Shown here: in pieces, positions 11,024 to 21,862 of the stretch
How positions within the stretch are numbered: the first letter of the stretch is position 1
Layout of the letters: every line of letters begins with the position of its first letter
Source: Gambelia wislizenii
Taxonomy: Eukaryota > Chordata > Lepidosauria > Squamata > Crotaphytidae
Assembly: GCA_030847615.1 (NCBI GenBank)
Contig: JAUMIR010000005.1
Span: forward strand, 110,575,116-110,639,115
Direction: 5' to 3'
DNA length: 64,000 bases
Program-made: the position numbers and the translations under genes
Notes under the pieces: generated by a model
Databases searched by the model: none
Seen by the model: only the letters and a program-made list of their open reading frames with translations
Told to the model about the DNA's origin: nothing

Positions 11024-11302
11024 CTATTTAAAAACCTCCAAAGAAGGAGACTCCACAACACTCCGATGCAGTGCAATCCACTGCCAAACAGCTCTTACTG
11101 TCAGGATGTTCTTCCTAATGTTTTCCTGTAGTTTGAGTCCATTGCTCCGTGTCCTAGTCTCTGGAGCAGCAGAAAACAAGCTTGCTCCATCCTCAGTATG
11201 ACATCCCTTCAAATATTTAAACATGGCTACCATGTCCCCTCTCAACCTTCTGTTCTCCAGACTAAACATGCTCAGCTGCCTAAGCCACTCCTCATAGGGC
11301 AT
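11024..11302 (-). pseudogene. CR1 ORF2 C-terminal fragment, frameshifted
   Basis: This encodes the conserved end of CR1-type polymerase: LSMFSLENRRLRGDMVAMF, the YLKG block, TRSNGLKL, and a final W...LH.SVVESPSLEVFK. It overlaps the upstream frame by about 11 bases in a different register, showing the frameshift. Confidence 0.75.
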
Positions 11303-12077
11303 GGCTTCCAGACCTCACACCATCCTGGTTGCCCTCCTCTGGGACACGTTCCAGCTTCTCAATATCCTTCCTGAATTGTGGTGCCCAGAACTGGACACAG
11401 TATTCCAGGTGAGGTCTGACTAAACCAGAATAGAGTGGCACTATTAGTTCCCTTGATCTAGACACTAGACTCCTATTAATGCAGCCTAGAATAACATTGG
11501 CTTTTTTAGCAGCTGCTTCACACTGATGACTCATGTTTAGCTTGTGGTCCACTAAGACTCCTACATCCTTTCCACATGTATTGCCATCAAGCCAGGTATC
11601 ACCCATCTTATATCTGTGCATTTCATTTTTACTGCCCAAGTGTAGTATCCCACATTTCTCCCTGTTGAAATTTGTGTTGTTAGTATTGGCCCAGATTTCT
11701 AATCTGTTCAGGTCATTTTGGATTCTGATCCTGTCCTCTGGGGTATTAGCTACCCCTCCTAATTTGGTGTCATCTGCAAACATGATAAGCATACCCTCTA
11801 TTCCCTCATCCACGTCATTGATAAAGACGTTGAATAGTACTGGTCCCAGGACAGAACCCTGTGGCACCTCACTGGTCACTTCTCTCCAGGATGAAGAAGA
11901 GCCATTGGTGAATACCCTTTGGGTTTGGTCAGTCAACCAATTAAAAATCCACCTAACATTTGCATTGTCTAGCCCACAAGTTACTAACTTTTTTGCAAGA
12001 ATATCATAGGGGACCTTGTCAAAAGCCTTAATGAAATCAAGATACACTACATCCACCGCAGTCCCTTCATCTATCAA
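11292..12077 (-). pseudogene. CR1 reverse transcriptase fragment
   Basis: A 261-codon open frame of the CR1 ORF2 reverse transcriptase. Visible motifs, with residue positions in this frame: YLDFIKAFD at 12-20 (first catalytic Asp), VPQGSVLGP at 71-79, FADD at 100-103 (catalytic pair), and RKCGIL-like and LGCINRS-type thumb segments after it. The start is simply the first Met after truncation; no endonuclease domain precedes it. The natural C-terminal stretch (YEEWLRQL...RRLRGD...YLKG) continues in another frame at 11302-11024, so at least one frameshift near 11300 breaks the protein. It is a non-functional retroelement relic. Confidence 0.85.
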
Positions 12078-12252
12078 GTTTGTAACACTATATATAAAAA
12101 AGGAGATAAGATTAGTCTGGCATGACTTGTTTTTGAGAAGTCCATGTTAACTTTTTGTGATCATGGCATTCCTTTCTAAGTGGTTACAGACGGTCTGTTT
12201 AATGATTTGCTCTAGAATCTTTCCTAGTATTGCTGTCAGGCTGACTGGGATG

Positions 12253-13395
12253 GTTTACGAATTACATTACATTATGTATGCAATACAACCTCACCGTTCC
12301 ATTGGGTAGGCTATGTGGTTTTCTTTCCATATGTACCTTTAAGGTCACATTATTGTGGGGGGGGGAGGGCTTGTGTGCCTCCCCTGGATGGTTGTGGATT
12401 GCAAATCCCTGAAGGTCGAGACTGTGTTTTCAATGGTGAGAAATGATGAGAGTGCCAGTCAAAGGAGTGTCAATTGTCATCACTCTGTCCCTAAACGGAC
12501 ACTTCTGTAAGGGTACTTAAAAAAAAAAAAAAAAAAAAAAACCTACCATTTTTATTTCTAAATATACAAGAGCTGTTTTTTTAAAAAAAAAAATATCAGA
12601 ATGCTGCAATATGCTGACCAATGACACAAAAGACACATCACCCCACACATTGTTTGTGACAATCAAAGTAATTTAAACAATCCAGTTCCAGCAGGGCGTG
12701 AAGCTTTTCCTCATTGAGTCGCAATCACCATGTAACTTTTAAAATGATTTGCTTACTGGAAAAAAATATTAATTGAAAGTAAATAATCTTTTGGGGGGTT
12801 TTCATGTGTGTTCTCTCTTATGTGAAACAGATCTTTGCATGGAACTTCTTATTTGTCCTAAGTTACTTCCAGGCTCTGTTTCACAAAAGGTTGATTGTGC
12901 AAATCTTTTTTTTAAAGGATAAAATACGATTTTTTTTTGTTTGTTTTGAATGAAAACAACAGTGACCAACAAGTGCTGCTCTAAAAAAACATTTAAAGAT
13001 AGTATTATTTTTTCATTTGTCCATGGGAAAACCAGTCTTATAATAAACATGGCTCTGTTACCAGAAATAAGGACAGCCCTGTGTCATGCTCTCCATGCCT
13101 CATTGTAATGGAGCTGGGGAACAGTTTTTCTTCCAGACATTTTAGACTACAACTCCAACAGTTCCTTGCCATTGGCCTTTTTTGCCTGGGTCTTCTGGGA
13201 ACTAACATCCAAGATACCTGGAGGCCAAAAGGTTTTCCATTCTTGCTCATTGTTACAAATGAAGAATATTCTTGCATTAGGACATGGAGAATTGCCACGA
13301 CAACCCCAGAATGGATATGTAAGATGAAATTATGGATTTTTACTTAAATTTAAACCAGTCTACAGTGAGCAAAGTTTAAGTATAGGTCTGCTGTA
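12253..13395. other. AT-rich stretch with foldback debris
   Basis: Mostly unassigned. It holds a 23-base A-run at 12519-12541. At 13105-13245 is a fragment of the common reptile foldback repeat ('actacaactccaacagttcc...ttctgggaactaacatcc...gaggccaaaaggttttccattcttg'). No gene seen. Confidence 0.4.
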
Positions 13396-13764
13396 ACTGG
13401 AGACACACTTGTCTTGTATGCACTGGCCAGAATATTCCACATTTTGGCCAGACTATTCTGGCCCATAGACACCCTTGATTTCCCCCCACCCATTACCATG
13501 GTGGGAACAGGCAGCTATCTGCACACACTCACTGCACAGTGTCAGCAGGCACCTCTGTTGCTGCCATGTGTCATGCTCCCTCAGGCCAGAAACAAGGTGC
13601 CCAGTCTCGATCACATGCTGGGGGCTCATCATGACTTTAGAGAATGCAACACCAGTGGGTGCAACAGCAGAAGCACCTACCAATATTGTGAAGCATGCAT
13701 GGGCAGACAGCTACCTGAACCTACTATGGAATGTTCCTGTTTTTCCTGCAGGATCAGGTTTTCC

Positions 13765-14354
13765 CAGGTCTTGTCCACACAGGCCAAAAACTGCCATTCT
13801 CACCCCAAATCCTACACTGGCAATCTGGATGACATAAGGCAACTTCTAGGGGAGGATCCACACTTTCTGGCCCTTAACACAACTTTGCATATAGGTGAAA
13901 TCTGGGAAAAATCCAATGTTTGCCAGAAATCCTGGAGTGGCTCTGAGGTCTATTGGCATGCAGACAGCTGGATCAGGCTGGAGCTGGAACAACCAAGTTG
14001 TCCGCACAGTCACCCACCCACCCAGCACACCAGCCTCACTAGCCCATCACTCTCAGTACTGCCACTGCTGCCCCACCACTGCTTCCTCACCTGCCCAGCA
14101 GCTCTGTCTGAGACCCTGGCATCTCCCATTTCTGCTGGTGAGGTAAGCAGAGGTCACTGCACCATGTGCTCAATAGGGAGAGGATTGCTCCCCCTTTTGC
14201 ATTGATTGCACAGGCACTCTCTGCTTACCTCACCAGCAGCGAGACAGAGCTGCTGGGCCAGCAGGTAAGGTAGCATAGTAGCTGTGGTGGCACTGAGGGT
14301 GACAGGACAGCAGGGCCAATGTGGTGTCAGCCCAACTGGCCTGTGTGGACAATG
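13765..14354. mobile_element. Nested MITE inside family D copy 2
   Basis: Left edge aggtcttgtccacacaggcca (13766-13786). The complement of the right edge (about 14335-14352) reads ttgtccacacaggccagt. These inner termini match each other better than they match the outer pair, which is consistent with a separate insertion. It contains an extended hairpin around 14096-14257. Confidence 0.45.
14096..14257. repeat. Inverted repeat with 21-bp perfect arms
   Basis: 14132-14152 (ctgctggtgaggtaagcagag) is the exact complement of 14219-14239. Outside these, cagcagctctgtct and agacagagctgctgg extend the pairing with an asymmetric bulge. The loop is about 66 nt. Confidence 0.8.
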
Positions 14355-14459
14355 ATGCACTGCTGCACTGGATTGGGCCCTGTGCATGCAGACACCATCA
14401 TAGTTAATCCACTAAACAAATTAAGTGGCCAGTGTAGACAAGATCTCAGCTATTTTAAA

Positions 14460-15095
14460 AGCCATTTTAAGGGGGGGGGGTTTGCCTCAGTTTCTAGTTG
14501 GAACTGCCTATATGTCATCTGGACAGATCAATCTAGAATTGGGGTCAAAACCCTACATCACCCGAACATCTGGGCATAGGAATTGAGGGGAGGCCATTTG
14601 ATTCAGACCATGTAGATAAGACCACTGTCTCTATATAGAGGCAATGTCAACTTGGTTCCAAGCTGGAATCCTGAAGTGGGTTTATCATAGCCTCACACTG
14701 GCCTTTAGGCCAATCAGCCTTAACATTTTTATTTATTTATTTGCAGTGGGTGGTAGAAGGGAAGCTTAGATGGAGCTTAGACCAAACATAGTGTCTCAGG
14801 GTGTCCACCTGTGATCCCTAAACCCAAAATCTCCCCCTGAACCACACTTCATGCCAGATGTGACAAAAAGAAAATATCCAATCAAGCAAAATCAATTAAG
14901 CAGCAGTATAGAGTAGGTGGAGAAAGGGCAATTCAAATAGACCAATCAGGAACAACTCAAAAATCTTAATCAGCCCCACCCCAAAGGTGATTAGTATGCA
15001 GTTTCATGCTGAGCAGAGTAGAAAGATGGGTTGAAGATTATGTCTTTGCCTTATAAAGGTTGATGAATGCCTAGACTTGGAAGATCCACACAACC
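14460..15095. other. Unassigned sequence
   Basis: G-run at 14471-14480 and a short (TTTA) run near 14730. No gene or recognisable repeat. Confidence 0.3.
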
Positions 15096-15096
15096 C

Positions 15097-15327
15097 AGGA
15101 GCCTTGGTAGTGCAGTGGTTACATGCCAGTACTGCAAGCCACAAGATTATGAGTTCAATCCCAGAGGGCTCCAAGATTGACTTAGCCTTCCATCCTTCCA
15201 TAGCTCAGTAAAATGAGTACCCAGTTTGTTGGGGGCAATTAGCTAACAAATTGTAAAATCGTTTAGAGAGTGCTCCAGCACTGATAAGCGGTATATAAAT
15301 ATCAATGCTAATGCTATTGCTATTATG
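15097..15327 (+). mobile_element. tRNA-derived SINE, second type, copy 1
   Basis: The head 'ggagccttggtagtgcagtgg' with 'gagttcaatcccagagggct' is tRNA-like (B-box GTTCAATCC). The middle has 'ccttccatccttcc..agctcagtaaaatgagtaccca' and 'gttgggggcaattagct'. The tail is 'gataagcggtatataaatatcaatgctaatgctattgctatta', a LINE-like 3' end with a short tandem. Two more copies occur in minus orientation at 33390 and 55838. Confidence 0.7.
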
Positions 15328-17550
15328 GTTCCAAAAGAGGGCATGACAACATTGTCCCCTGTCCACATGCCAGAGGAACAGATTTCTTTTCCCCACATAG
15401 ACAGTGACAGTACAATAATGTCATCAAAGCAATATGCCATGAGGCAGCATGCTATGAGGCAATATTCTCAGTATCAGTCTCATTTTAAATTCAACTTGAT
15501 GAGTGAGCTTTGTCCAAACTTCCCTCCAAAGCACAACATAGCCTGGCCTGTATCTAGCCCAACTGAGTGAAAATAAGGAAGAGGATTCACAGGAGGCCTA
15601 AATCCTTTCAGCAGCCTGTGGGGAAATTACATTTCCGAGGGGCTATTTAACATTGACTTCAGATATGCATGTCCCAAAGGGACACTTCTTTGATGCTGAC
15701 TCTTTTGAATCAGACCTACCTGACATTACAATAGTTTCTCAAGGTGAGATCTAGTGGTGGTGGTTCAAATTAAACTTTGAGATATGGGTGTCTTTTATTC
15801 AAAGAAGGTTGAGTGGGGAAGGGAGAATGAGAAAAGGAGAATTGCTCTCCACAGCTTCTATTGTGTTTCTACTTAAAGGGAAATGTGTGAAATGACTCTC
15901 TAGTCAAGAATAATTTGGAAAGTGAATAGCTATGAAATGTGGCTTTTCATAAAATGCTATGAAATTTTAACCCAGCTGTCACTCCCTTTTGGCCTATGCT
16001 TGTCACACCAAGTACAGACTGTAAGTCATTTCCCCCTCCATACTAAAGAATGCAGTCATTCTGATGCAGTTTATATTCAGCCATAGCTTCCGTGTTGATT
16101 CACCTTATTTCCTGGTATCCTTATTGATACGCACACAAGCATTGCAATGCTTTTCATCAGTGTGATCTACCATTGAATCTAGAATCAAGCAATCTTATAT
16201 AAACATAGGGACTGAAGAAAACTCTTGTGGGATGGACCACAAGAATCACACATTCTGTTCACACAGTACACAACTATTTCTCCATGCAATGTCCAGAAAC
16301 AGGATGAATGCAACAATATTTCCCCACTTGTACTCTCCATAAATTGACATACTATCTCTGGTATCGGAGGAAATATATATCCAGCATGATAAATAGACAC
16401 TGATCCCCACTCCTCAATTAATCTTTATAATCCATCATTTAAAGCCATTGAAATTGGTTTTAGTAATTTAGTAATTGGTCATTACTATATTTTCTGATAC
16501 CAACCTCTGGTTTTAAATATGTATTATGTGAAGGAGTACACATTTACCAAGCAGTACCTTTGTATGATAAATGTTGGAATTCATTTCATGGTAGTAAGAA
16601 AGAGGATCCATGAGTGAAGAAAAATGCTTGGGCATAACTTGAAAACAGTTGTTGATGTATTCAGAAAAACTGGACTGAAGACAGATTATCATTTTGTAAG
16701 ATTGCTGAAGGCAATTTGAAAGAGGGATTTATGATTGTGTCTCTGGTAAATAGCAGTGTGTATGTGTGTTTTGTTTCAGAATTCAATATATTGTAACTAT
16801 ATGCATCTGTGCTATCTCTAGTCCACGTGAAAGCTATGTATTATCTAATATATATTATTGCCTACATATTAACATCACTTTGAAAAATTCTAAGAATGCA
16901 CTTTTGCTGTTCCAACTGAAGAAATAATTCTATCCAGCCCACTCGCCAGCTAATAGCAAAGCATGGTTCCCTAATTCTTAAGTTACCAATGGCCACAAGA
17001 TGCTTTATCAATGTTTTTGTTGGCTTATGGTTGGTAATTATGGTACATTCCACAAGCATGACACAGAACGGGAGAGAAACAATTTGACAATTTGAAAACA
17101 GGCAGTGGAGAAAGACAAGCATTTTTGTTGGCGGGGCCCTCCAAACATATGCTATTTGCTTTTTAACAAACTGATACTACTTTACAGAGTAATGCTGTCT
17201 GTCTGGGTGCTTGCCTGCTATGGCATATTCAGTTGGCATGTTTATAGTATTACAAAACTGCCATATGTTTCTACTACTCTGCCCTCCCAAGGAAACTGAC
17301 CTTGTAGAGGCTATTGTGGAACTTCTTGGGAAAGTGAGAGAAGTGAGAAAAACAAGCAATCAATAAATACAATGTGTGCAGGAACTTACAATGAATATAC
17401 CATTCAGATGTTATTTGAAATGGCTGAAGCTGGAGCTGGAGCATGCAGAAGTGATCCCCACTATTAAATTAATGCAATCATTTTCCAAAATGTGTGAATA
17501 TAGGTGCAATAGTCCTCCATTTTAATGCTCAAACTGAAAACAGTACTTTT
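15328..17550. other. Unassigned AT-rich sequence
   Basis: No gene, RNA or clear repeat family recognised over about 2.2 kb. Frames of 60-86 codons have no motif. This is one of the largest featureless stretches in the window. Confidence 0.3.
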
Positions 17551-17554
17551 GGTA

Positions 17555-18345
17555 GGACAAAATAGTTACCTGGACCTGTGCAGTGAATGGTACTGTAGGG
17601 GAAGGTACATGTTTGATGACCTCCAGGGCTAGAAGCCAGAGGTCATTGCATGTGGTGCAGTGCACCAGGATGCTGCAAGTGATGGGGGCAGATCCAGAGG
17701 CTGTTTAAGGCCTGGCCTCTCCTTCATGTGCCTCTTTGGATCTTCACTTCATGGCCCACTCTCCTGCGTCCCATGCAGTGTAAGCTTTTCTGATTGCTTT
17801 GGGGCTGGGTAAGAATTTTTTCCCCTTTACTTAGGATATTTTGCCTACCCCATACTGTGTCTGGGGAACCTTGATGGTTGGCTAAGGGTGGTGTTTGTAA
17901 ATTGGTTGCCGCTGGCAACTAGTGGGGAGAGAATATTAGAGTTGGATTTACACTTCGGCACACTTTTGGTGAAGGGTAGGGCTCTGGAATGGCCTCTTTG
18001 GGTCCTGCGACCTTGGGGGGTATGTCCTTTAAGCTGAGTTAGGGATTGGCTCTCACTTATAAAGTCCTGGGACTTGGGGGGAAGTGCCCTGGGTATGCAT
18101 TCCAGTAAATGACTGAGCAGGGTGCAACCCCATTAGTGGATTATCCTTGGGGCTTAGGTCTTTTGCCCAAGGGAAGTCTGAGGAGGTAGTCAAGGACTGA
18201 CACCTGGCCTCAGCTGAAACTGTATCAAATCTCCCCACACGCATACACATGCTCCTTTCCATGTTCAATGCTACTTAAATGGGTTATAGGGCAAATAAAG
18301 TAGCACTGATTTAACCCAACTTTCTGTGTCTGGTCTTGTTATTCC
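17555..18345 (+). repeat. LTR family B, copy 1
   Basis: Plus-strand LTR-like segment. Shared blocks with 45000-45190: gaaggtacatgtttgatg, gtgcaccaggatgctg, gctgtttaaggcctggcc (weak TATA-like), ccttcatgtgcctctttggatc. Shared with 60240-61080: a cctaccccatact block, ttggctaaggtggtgt, tttttggtgaaggnagggctctgga, and ggataatccttggg. It ends with AATAAA at 18294-18299 followed by a 'ttctgtgtctggtcttgttatt' block that recurs after the polyA signal at 20088. No internal coding region. Confidence 0.5.
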
Positions 18346-19034
18346 ATGGTTGGTCATCCCAAATGCATTTCTGTCATGTGAATATCTCCCTTTTTATGCT
18401 TTTCAATCCAGGCAGGAACTACTTAGCAAATGGAGGGCAATGACATGTGACCAATCATATTTCATGTAAATGAAAATGTAATCATTTAGGGAACATGTGC
18501 TGAATGCTTACAATAACATAGCTGAAACTAATGTTGCTGGGGAACTGCTTTTTGGATTGTAACTCCCTGTGAGTCAGCAGAGAGAGAGGTTGGGGGATTC
18601 TGGGCATTGTAGTTCAAAGAAGTAACTTTTCTACATTCTGCCAAAATATCTATGAATATTTTCAGCTCATCTGTAGCATATGCTCAAATATATCTGTATC
18701 TTTTATCAGCAGATATGTAAATCATGACTTGGCTCATCCTCATATAGTCAATGGCAGAACAGATTGAAGAAAAAATACTGGCTGTCATATGCTGAGGTTT
18801 GGAGGGGGGGCTATATCAATTGTATGTCAAAAAAATTGTGCACAGTTTCAATATCTTTTTTAAAGCTTTGTTTTATTGTTTGTAAAATGTACAAATTGGA
18901 AAATGTGATAACAATTGCCTTGTTGTATGCCCTAACAAAGCACTAGATTGATTGTTTGTGCCTTTAGCATCCATCAGCCTGTCCTGCTGTGCTTGTTATA
19001 TATGTGTGTTTAGTTTCAGAAAGGGAAAAAGACA
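18346..19034. other. Mixed unassigned sequence
   Basis: At 18535-18625 there is a piece of a common reptile foldback repeat (ggattctgggcattgtagttcaaagaagtaac). Otherwise nothing is recognised. Confidence 0.3.
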
Positions 19035-19145
19035 TTAGTTTTGCACAGAAAAAGCAATTTTGCACATACATTTTTGTGCAAAAAGCAGAAAATTATTCAC
19101 ACACACACATACAGCCTTGCTGTCTAGTTCTTGTGCAAAAATGAG
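19035..19145. repeat. 'TGCACAGAAA' dispersed repeat, copy 2
   Basis: Contains ttttgcacagaaaaagcaatttt, ttttgtgcaaaaagcag and cttgtgcaaaaatgag around a short CA run. It is weakly similar to the copies at 4272 and 25560. Confidence 0.3.
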
Positions 19146-19229
19146 AACTCTTATGGTATTGGACAATTCTCAATAGGCTACATTGCTATGTTTTGAGAAG
19201 GCCTGACTTAATGACCACCACCCCTGGCG

Positions 19230-20160
19230 CTGCTTGCAAAGTGCGGCGGGGGAGGTGCTTTATTGACAACACAGGGACGAGCTGATGATTGGCCATGGTG
19301 TTTTGTCCCGTGGCTGGGAGGAGGCAGGGGCGGAACCTACCCTATTTAGGTCACTGCCACCCCTGGCCACGTCCTCCTTCTTCACAATGAGAAGGGTGGA
19401 CGGATCTTTGTGGGCTCATTTTGTCTAGCTAAACTGTGTCACTTGGGGAGAGCTAAATGTTGGTTGGGTTGTGGTGAATGGTGACGGTACTGAGTGCATT
19501 GTGCGAGTGTGGGCAGCACAGCCGAGTGCACTTGAACATGTGTGTGATTGTGTGAGTTGTGTAACCTGTGGTGAGTATGTGTGTGTGTGTGCTTGACTGC
19601 CCCCTCACCAGCTTTTCCAGCCTTACCTCAGCACATTGCCAGCCCCACACCCGTGTGTGTACGCGCATGGACAACTGCTTTGAGTGAGTGTATGTGCTGC
19701 CACTAAGCATCCCCCGCCACATCCCTAGCCACCGGCTACCTCCTTTTCCAGGTTTTCTCGCGTCTCACCACCATCCTGCCACCTTTGCGACCCGTTTTTC
19801 CCTTGGTGGCTGAAACGGCTGGCAGGAGCAGCAGCAGCAGTGCAGGCCTTGCCTAGAGGTCCTGGCCACTCTATTTACTTTGCCCCCTCCCCTTCTGCCA
19901 AGCCACAGTGTGGCATGATCCCCCTGACAGGATCCCCAGCAGCCTCCTCTCACTTGGGTCAGGTGTTTTGCCCCGAGAGGCTGGGAGATGTGTCTGAGAG
20001 GACCATTGGTGCCAGTTTGCCCCACAATGGGTGTCCCCCATGATCTGTATACCTAAATAAATAAATAAATAAATAGTGAAAATATTAAATAAAGTGGCCC
20101 TTGTTACAATCCAACTTCTGTGTCTTGGCTTGTCATTTCATGTGTTGATCATTAACTGAA
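19230..20160 (+). repeat. LTR-like element related to family B
   Basis: A GC-rich segment containing a 'cctatttagg' TATA-like site near 19348. It ends with (AAAT)n at 20054-20076, AATAAA at 20088-20093, then 'ccaacttctgtgtcttggcttgtcattt', which matches the downstream block of the copy at 17555. The middle holds GT-rich runs (19535-19590). It is diverged; the boundaries are approximate and no coding region is evident. Confidence 0.35.
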
Positions 20161-20378
20161 ATCTTGACAATGACAAGATTTTTTCCCCCTGTATCCTTGT
20201 TAGTGAGTCTTAAATGTCAATACTTGTCAAATAATCTACAGTCCATTTAATTTGGAATACCTATATTCATGTCAGGACAATGTATTGTGCCCTCTGCAAC
20301 AAAGAAATTATGCCTCTCTCATTTATCTTTCTTTCTGCTACCATTCACCCACAAAAATAATGGCAGAATATAGAACTA

Positions 20379-21009
20379 TGGGCCTGTCTAAATGGTGAAA
20401 ATACCCCTCATGGAATTCGCTGGGAATCCTACCTGTCTAAATGGGATCCAGTGCCAATCCACACTATTTGGAAGGTGGGGGGGACCAAAACAGCAAAAAC
20501 AATGGGGTAAAAGCCTTTGTAGATCTTTCTGTGATTTTTCAAAAACTGTGAGGGGGATGCACATTCCTGCTCATTTGGACTATTGAACAACAAAAAGTCA
20601 AAGAGAAGCACAAAGCTGATTGGATGGGTGAGAGCGAGGGTGGAGCTTGCTAGCAGGGCAAGTGCCTGCTGCAAACATGTTGGATTTTTGCCTTAGTGAT
20701 TGCTCGCTAAGGTGATAGAACAGGATATATATATATATATATATATATGTTTGTTTGTTTGTTTGTTTGTTTTGCTGTCCTATAAGACTAGAAAATTGTT
20801 CAATTGCACCAGTGCACCTTGGGATAGCTTTTTTTTTTTTAAATGGTGACAGTGAAGAACTAATGTGAGTAAATCACTCACAGCCAAAATGTGAGGCTTA
20901 TGGGGGCTTCCAAGGCCAGAAAAACCATTTAGACATGTCACAGCTGCTGCGAGATGCCAGTACTACCAGGTGCTTTTGATTTTTTTCCCCTTGTGTAGAT
21001 GAGCCCTAT
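20379..21009. mobile_element. MITE related to family D, copy 4
   Basis: Left terminus gggcctgtctaaatggtg at 20380. The complement of the right terminus (20985-21009) reads tagggctcatctacacaagggg. The body matches 5160-5600 in block order. It contains a TA microsatellite followed by TTTG repeats (20725-20771). No coding capacity. Confidence 0.5.
20725..20771. repeat. (TA)n(TTTG)n compound microsatellite
   Basis: About 12 TA units followed by five to six TTTG units, within the MITE at 20379. Confidence 0.95.
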
Positions 21010-21258
21010 ATTAAGTGGAAAAGTGCACCAAAAGGGGGAAATTCACAGTAAAGCAGTACTTTTGAAATGGCTGTTCTCTCTTTCTTCTTACACCAAAAGC
21101 ACTATATGAAGTTACATTGAAGATGAAAACCTGAACTAGGTGGATTATTCTTTCTACAACAGTTGGTATGGTATGTAGTAAGGTTGCACATCCCTGAACA
21201 AAGAAACTCCTGATTCACATTAGATTTCTGTCAATGCTTGCTTTTTTGCAGTCCTATC

Positions 21259-21628
21259 CAGGGCTGGTTTAAGGAATTTTGGGCTCCCCCGCAATGCTCT
21301 ATTTTGGGGGAGCCCATATGTTTATCTCAGGTTAATGCAACCTAACTCAACCTAAGCAACTCACAGTACAGGATATTCAGATTATTACTAAAAATGTTTT
21401 TGCAGGAGGAGGGTTACTACGGGCCCCCACAATGATGCCCCCCTTGTGGAGGCTGATGCCGCTGGTGCTTTAAACTGGCCCTGCCCCTGCAAAAACATTA
21501 TTAGTAATAATCTGAATACCCTGTACTGTGAATAGATTAGGTCAGAGTAGGTTACACTGCCTTGAGATAAACATATGGGCCCCCAAAATAAAGTGTTGCG
21601 GGGGGCAAAATTCCTTAAACCAGCCCTG
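21259..21628. repeat. 370-bp foldback (long inverted repeat)
   Basis: The left arm (about 21259-21412) and right arm (about 21478-21628) are complementary over roughly 150 bp each. Shared blocks include ggtttaaggaattttg / caaaattccttaaacc, catatgtttatctca / tgagataaacatatg, and cagattattac / gtaataatctg. The loop is about 65 bp. A transcript through here would form a very long hairpin. Confidence 0.85.
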
Positions 21629-21714
21629 CTGAGGGGTGCCTCCCTGCCCCTTCCCACTGGGCGTACCTGCTTGCCTTGCGCCACCTAGGCAATGAGGGTG
21701 ACTCATGGTGAGGT

Positions 21715-21862
21715 CCTAAAGCCGGGCACAGGGCACACATGATGTGCCCACACTCCTGGCAGAAAAGCTCCCGGGTCCTCCTGCTGTGCTCAGCGGAGCA
21801 GCGCTCCAGCTCCTGCCAGGCCCCGTGGCCTCCACTGGTGCCATTGCCAGACCAGCCGGACA
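21715..21862 (-). pseudogene. TRIM14-like B-box zinc-finger exon fragment
   Basis: Minus-strand frame (part of a 131-codon open frame, 22010-21615) reads RCSAEH, then RELFCQECGHIMCALCPALG, then PHHESPSL. The Cys/His spacing fits a B-box type 2 zinc finger (C-H, C-C, C-C, H), and the ELFC..C...CALCP.LG core resembles the start of TRIM14, which binds at mitochondrial antiviral signalling complexes in vertebrates. One codon is extra in the first C-x-H pair and the last His position is lost. No RING, coiled coil or PRY-SPRY follows; downstream the frame runs into hAT-like sequence. A nearby minus frame (22140-22020) has a Gln/Glu-rich stretch with an in-frame stop. I read it as a captured or retroposed exon remnant, not a working gene. 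Confidence 0.4.

Larger units (their letters stand above)
10915..12252 (-). mobile_element. CR1 LINE, 5'-truncated
   Basis: A 1.34-kb CR1 copy in minus orientation. It covers the reverse transcriptase from just before the palm motifs through the C terminus, and ends at the low-coordinate side with the CR1-type terminal repeat (complement of catagaatcatagcg, the ATTCTATG 8-mer). The high-coordinate side stops abruptly at about 12252, leaving the endonuclease and 5' UTR absent. This is the usual CR1 5' truncation. The surrounding AT-rich DNA differs in composition. Confidence 0.9.
13399..14450. mobile_element. MITE family D, copy 2 (outer element)
   Basis: Left terminus at about 13399: gagacacacttgtcttg followed by cactggccag. 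Right terminus, complement of 14426-14450: gctgagatcttgtctacactggcca. The 'CTTGTCTACACTGGCCA' core matches copy 1 at 6067/7037. A second element with its own termini lies inside (13765-14354). The body is CA/CT-rich with one 263-codon frame (13414-14205) that has no recognisable domain. Confidence 0.5.

Noticed and set aside
11533..12009. 158-codon plus-strand frame
   Set aside because: Antisense shadow of the CR1 reverse transcriptase on the minus strand.
13414..14205. 263-codon plus-strand frame
   Set aside because: It lies within nested MITEs, crosses their internal terminus at 13766, and has no motif; judged fortuitous.
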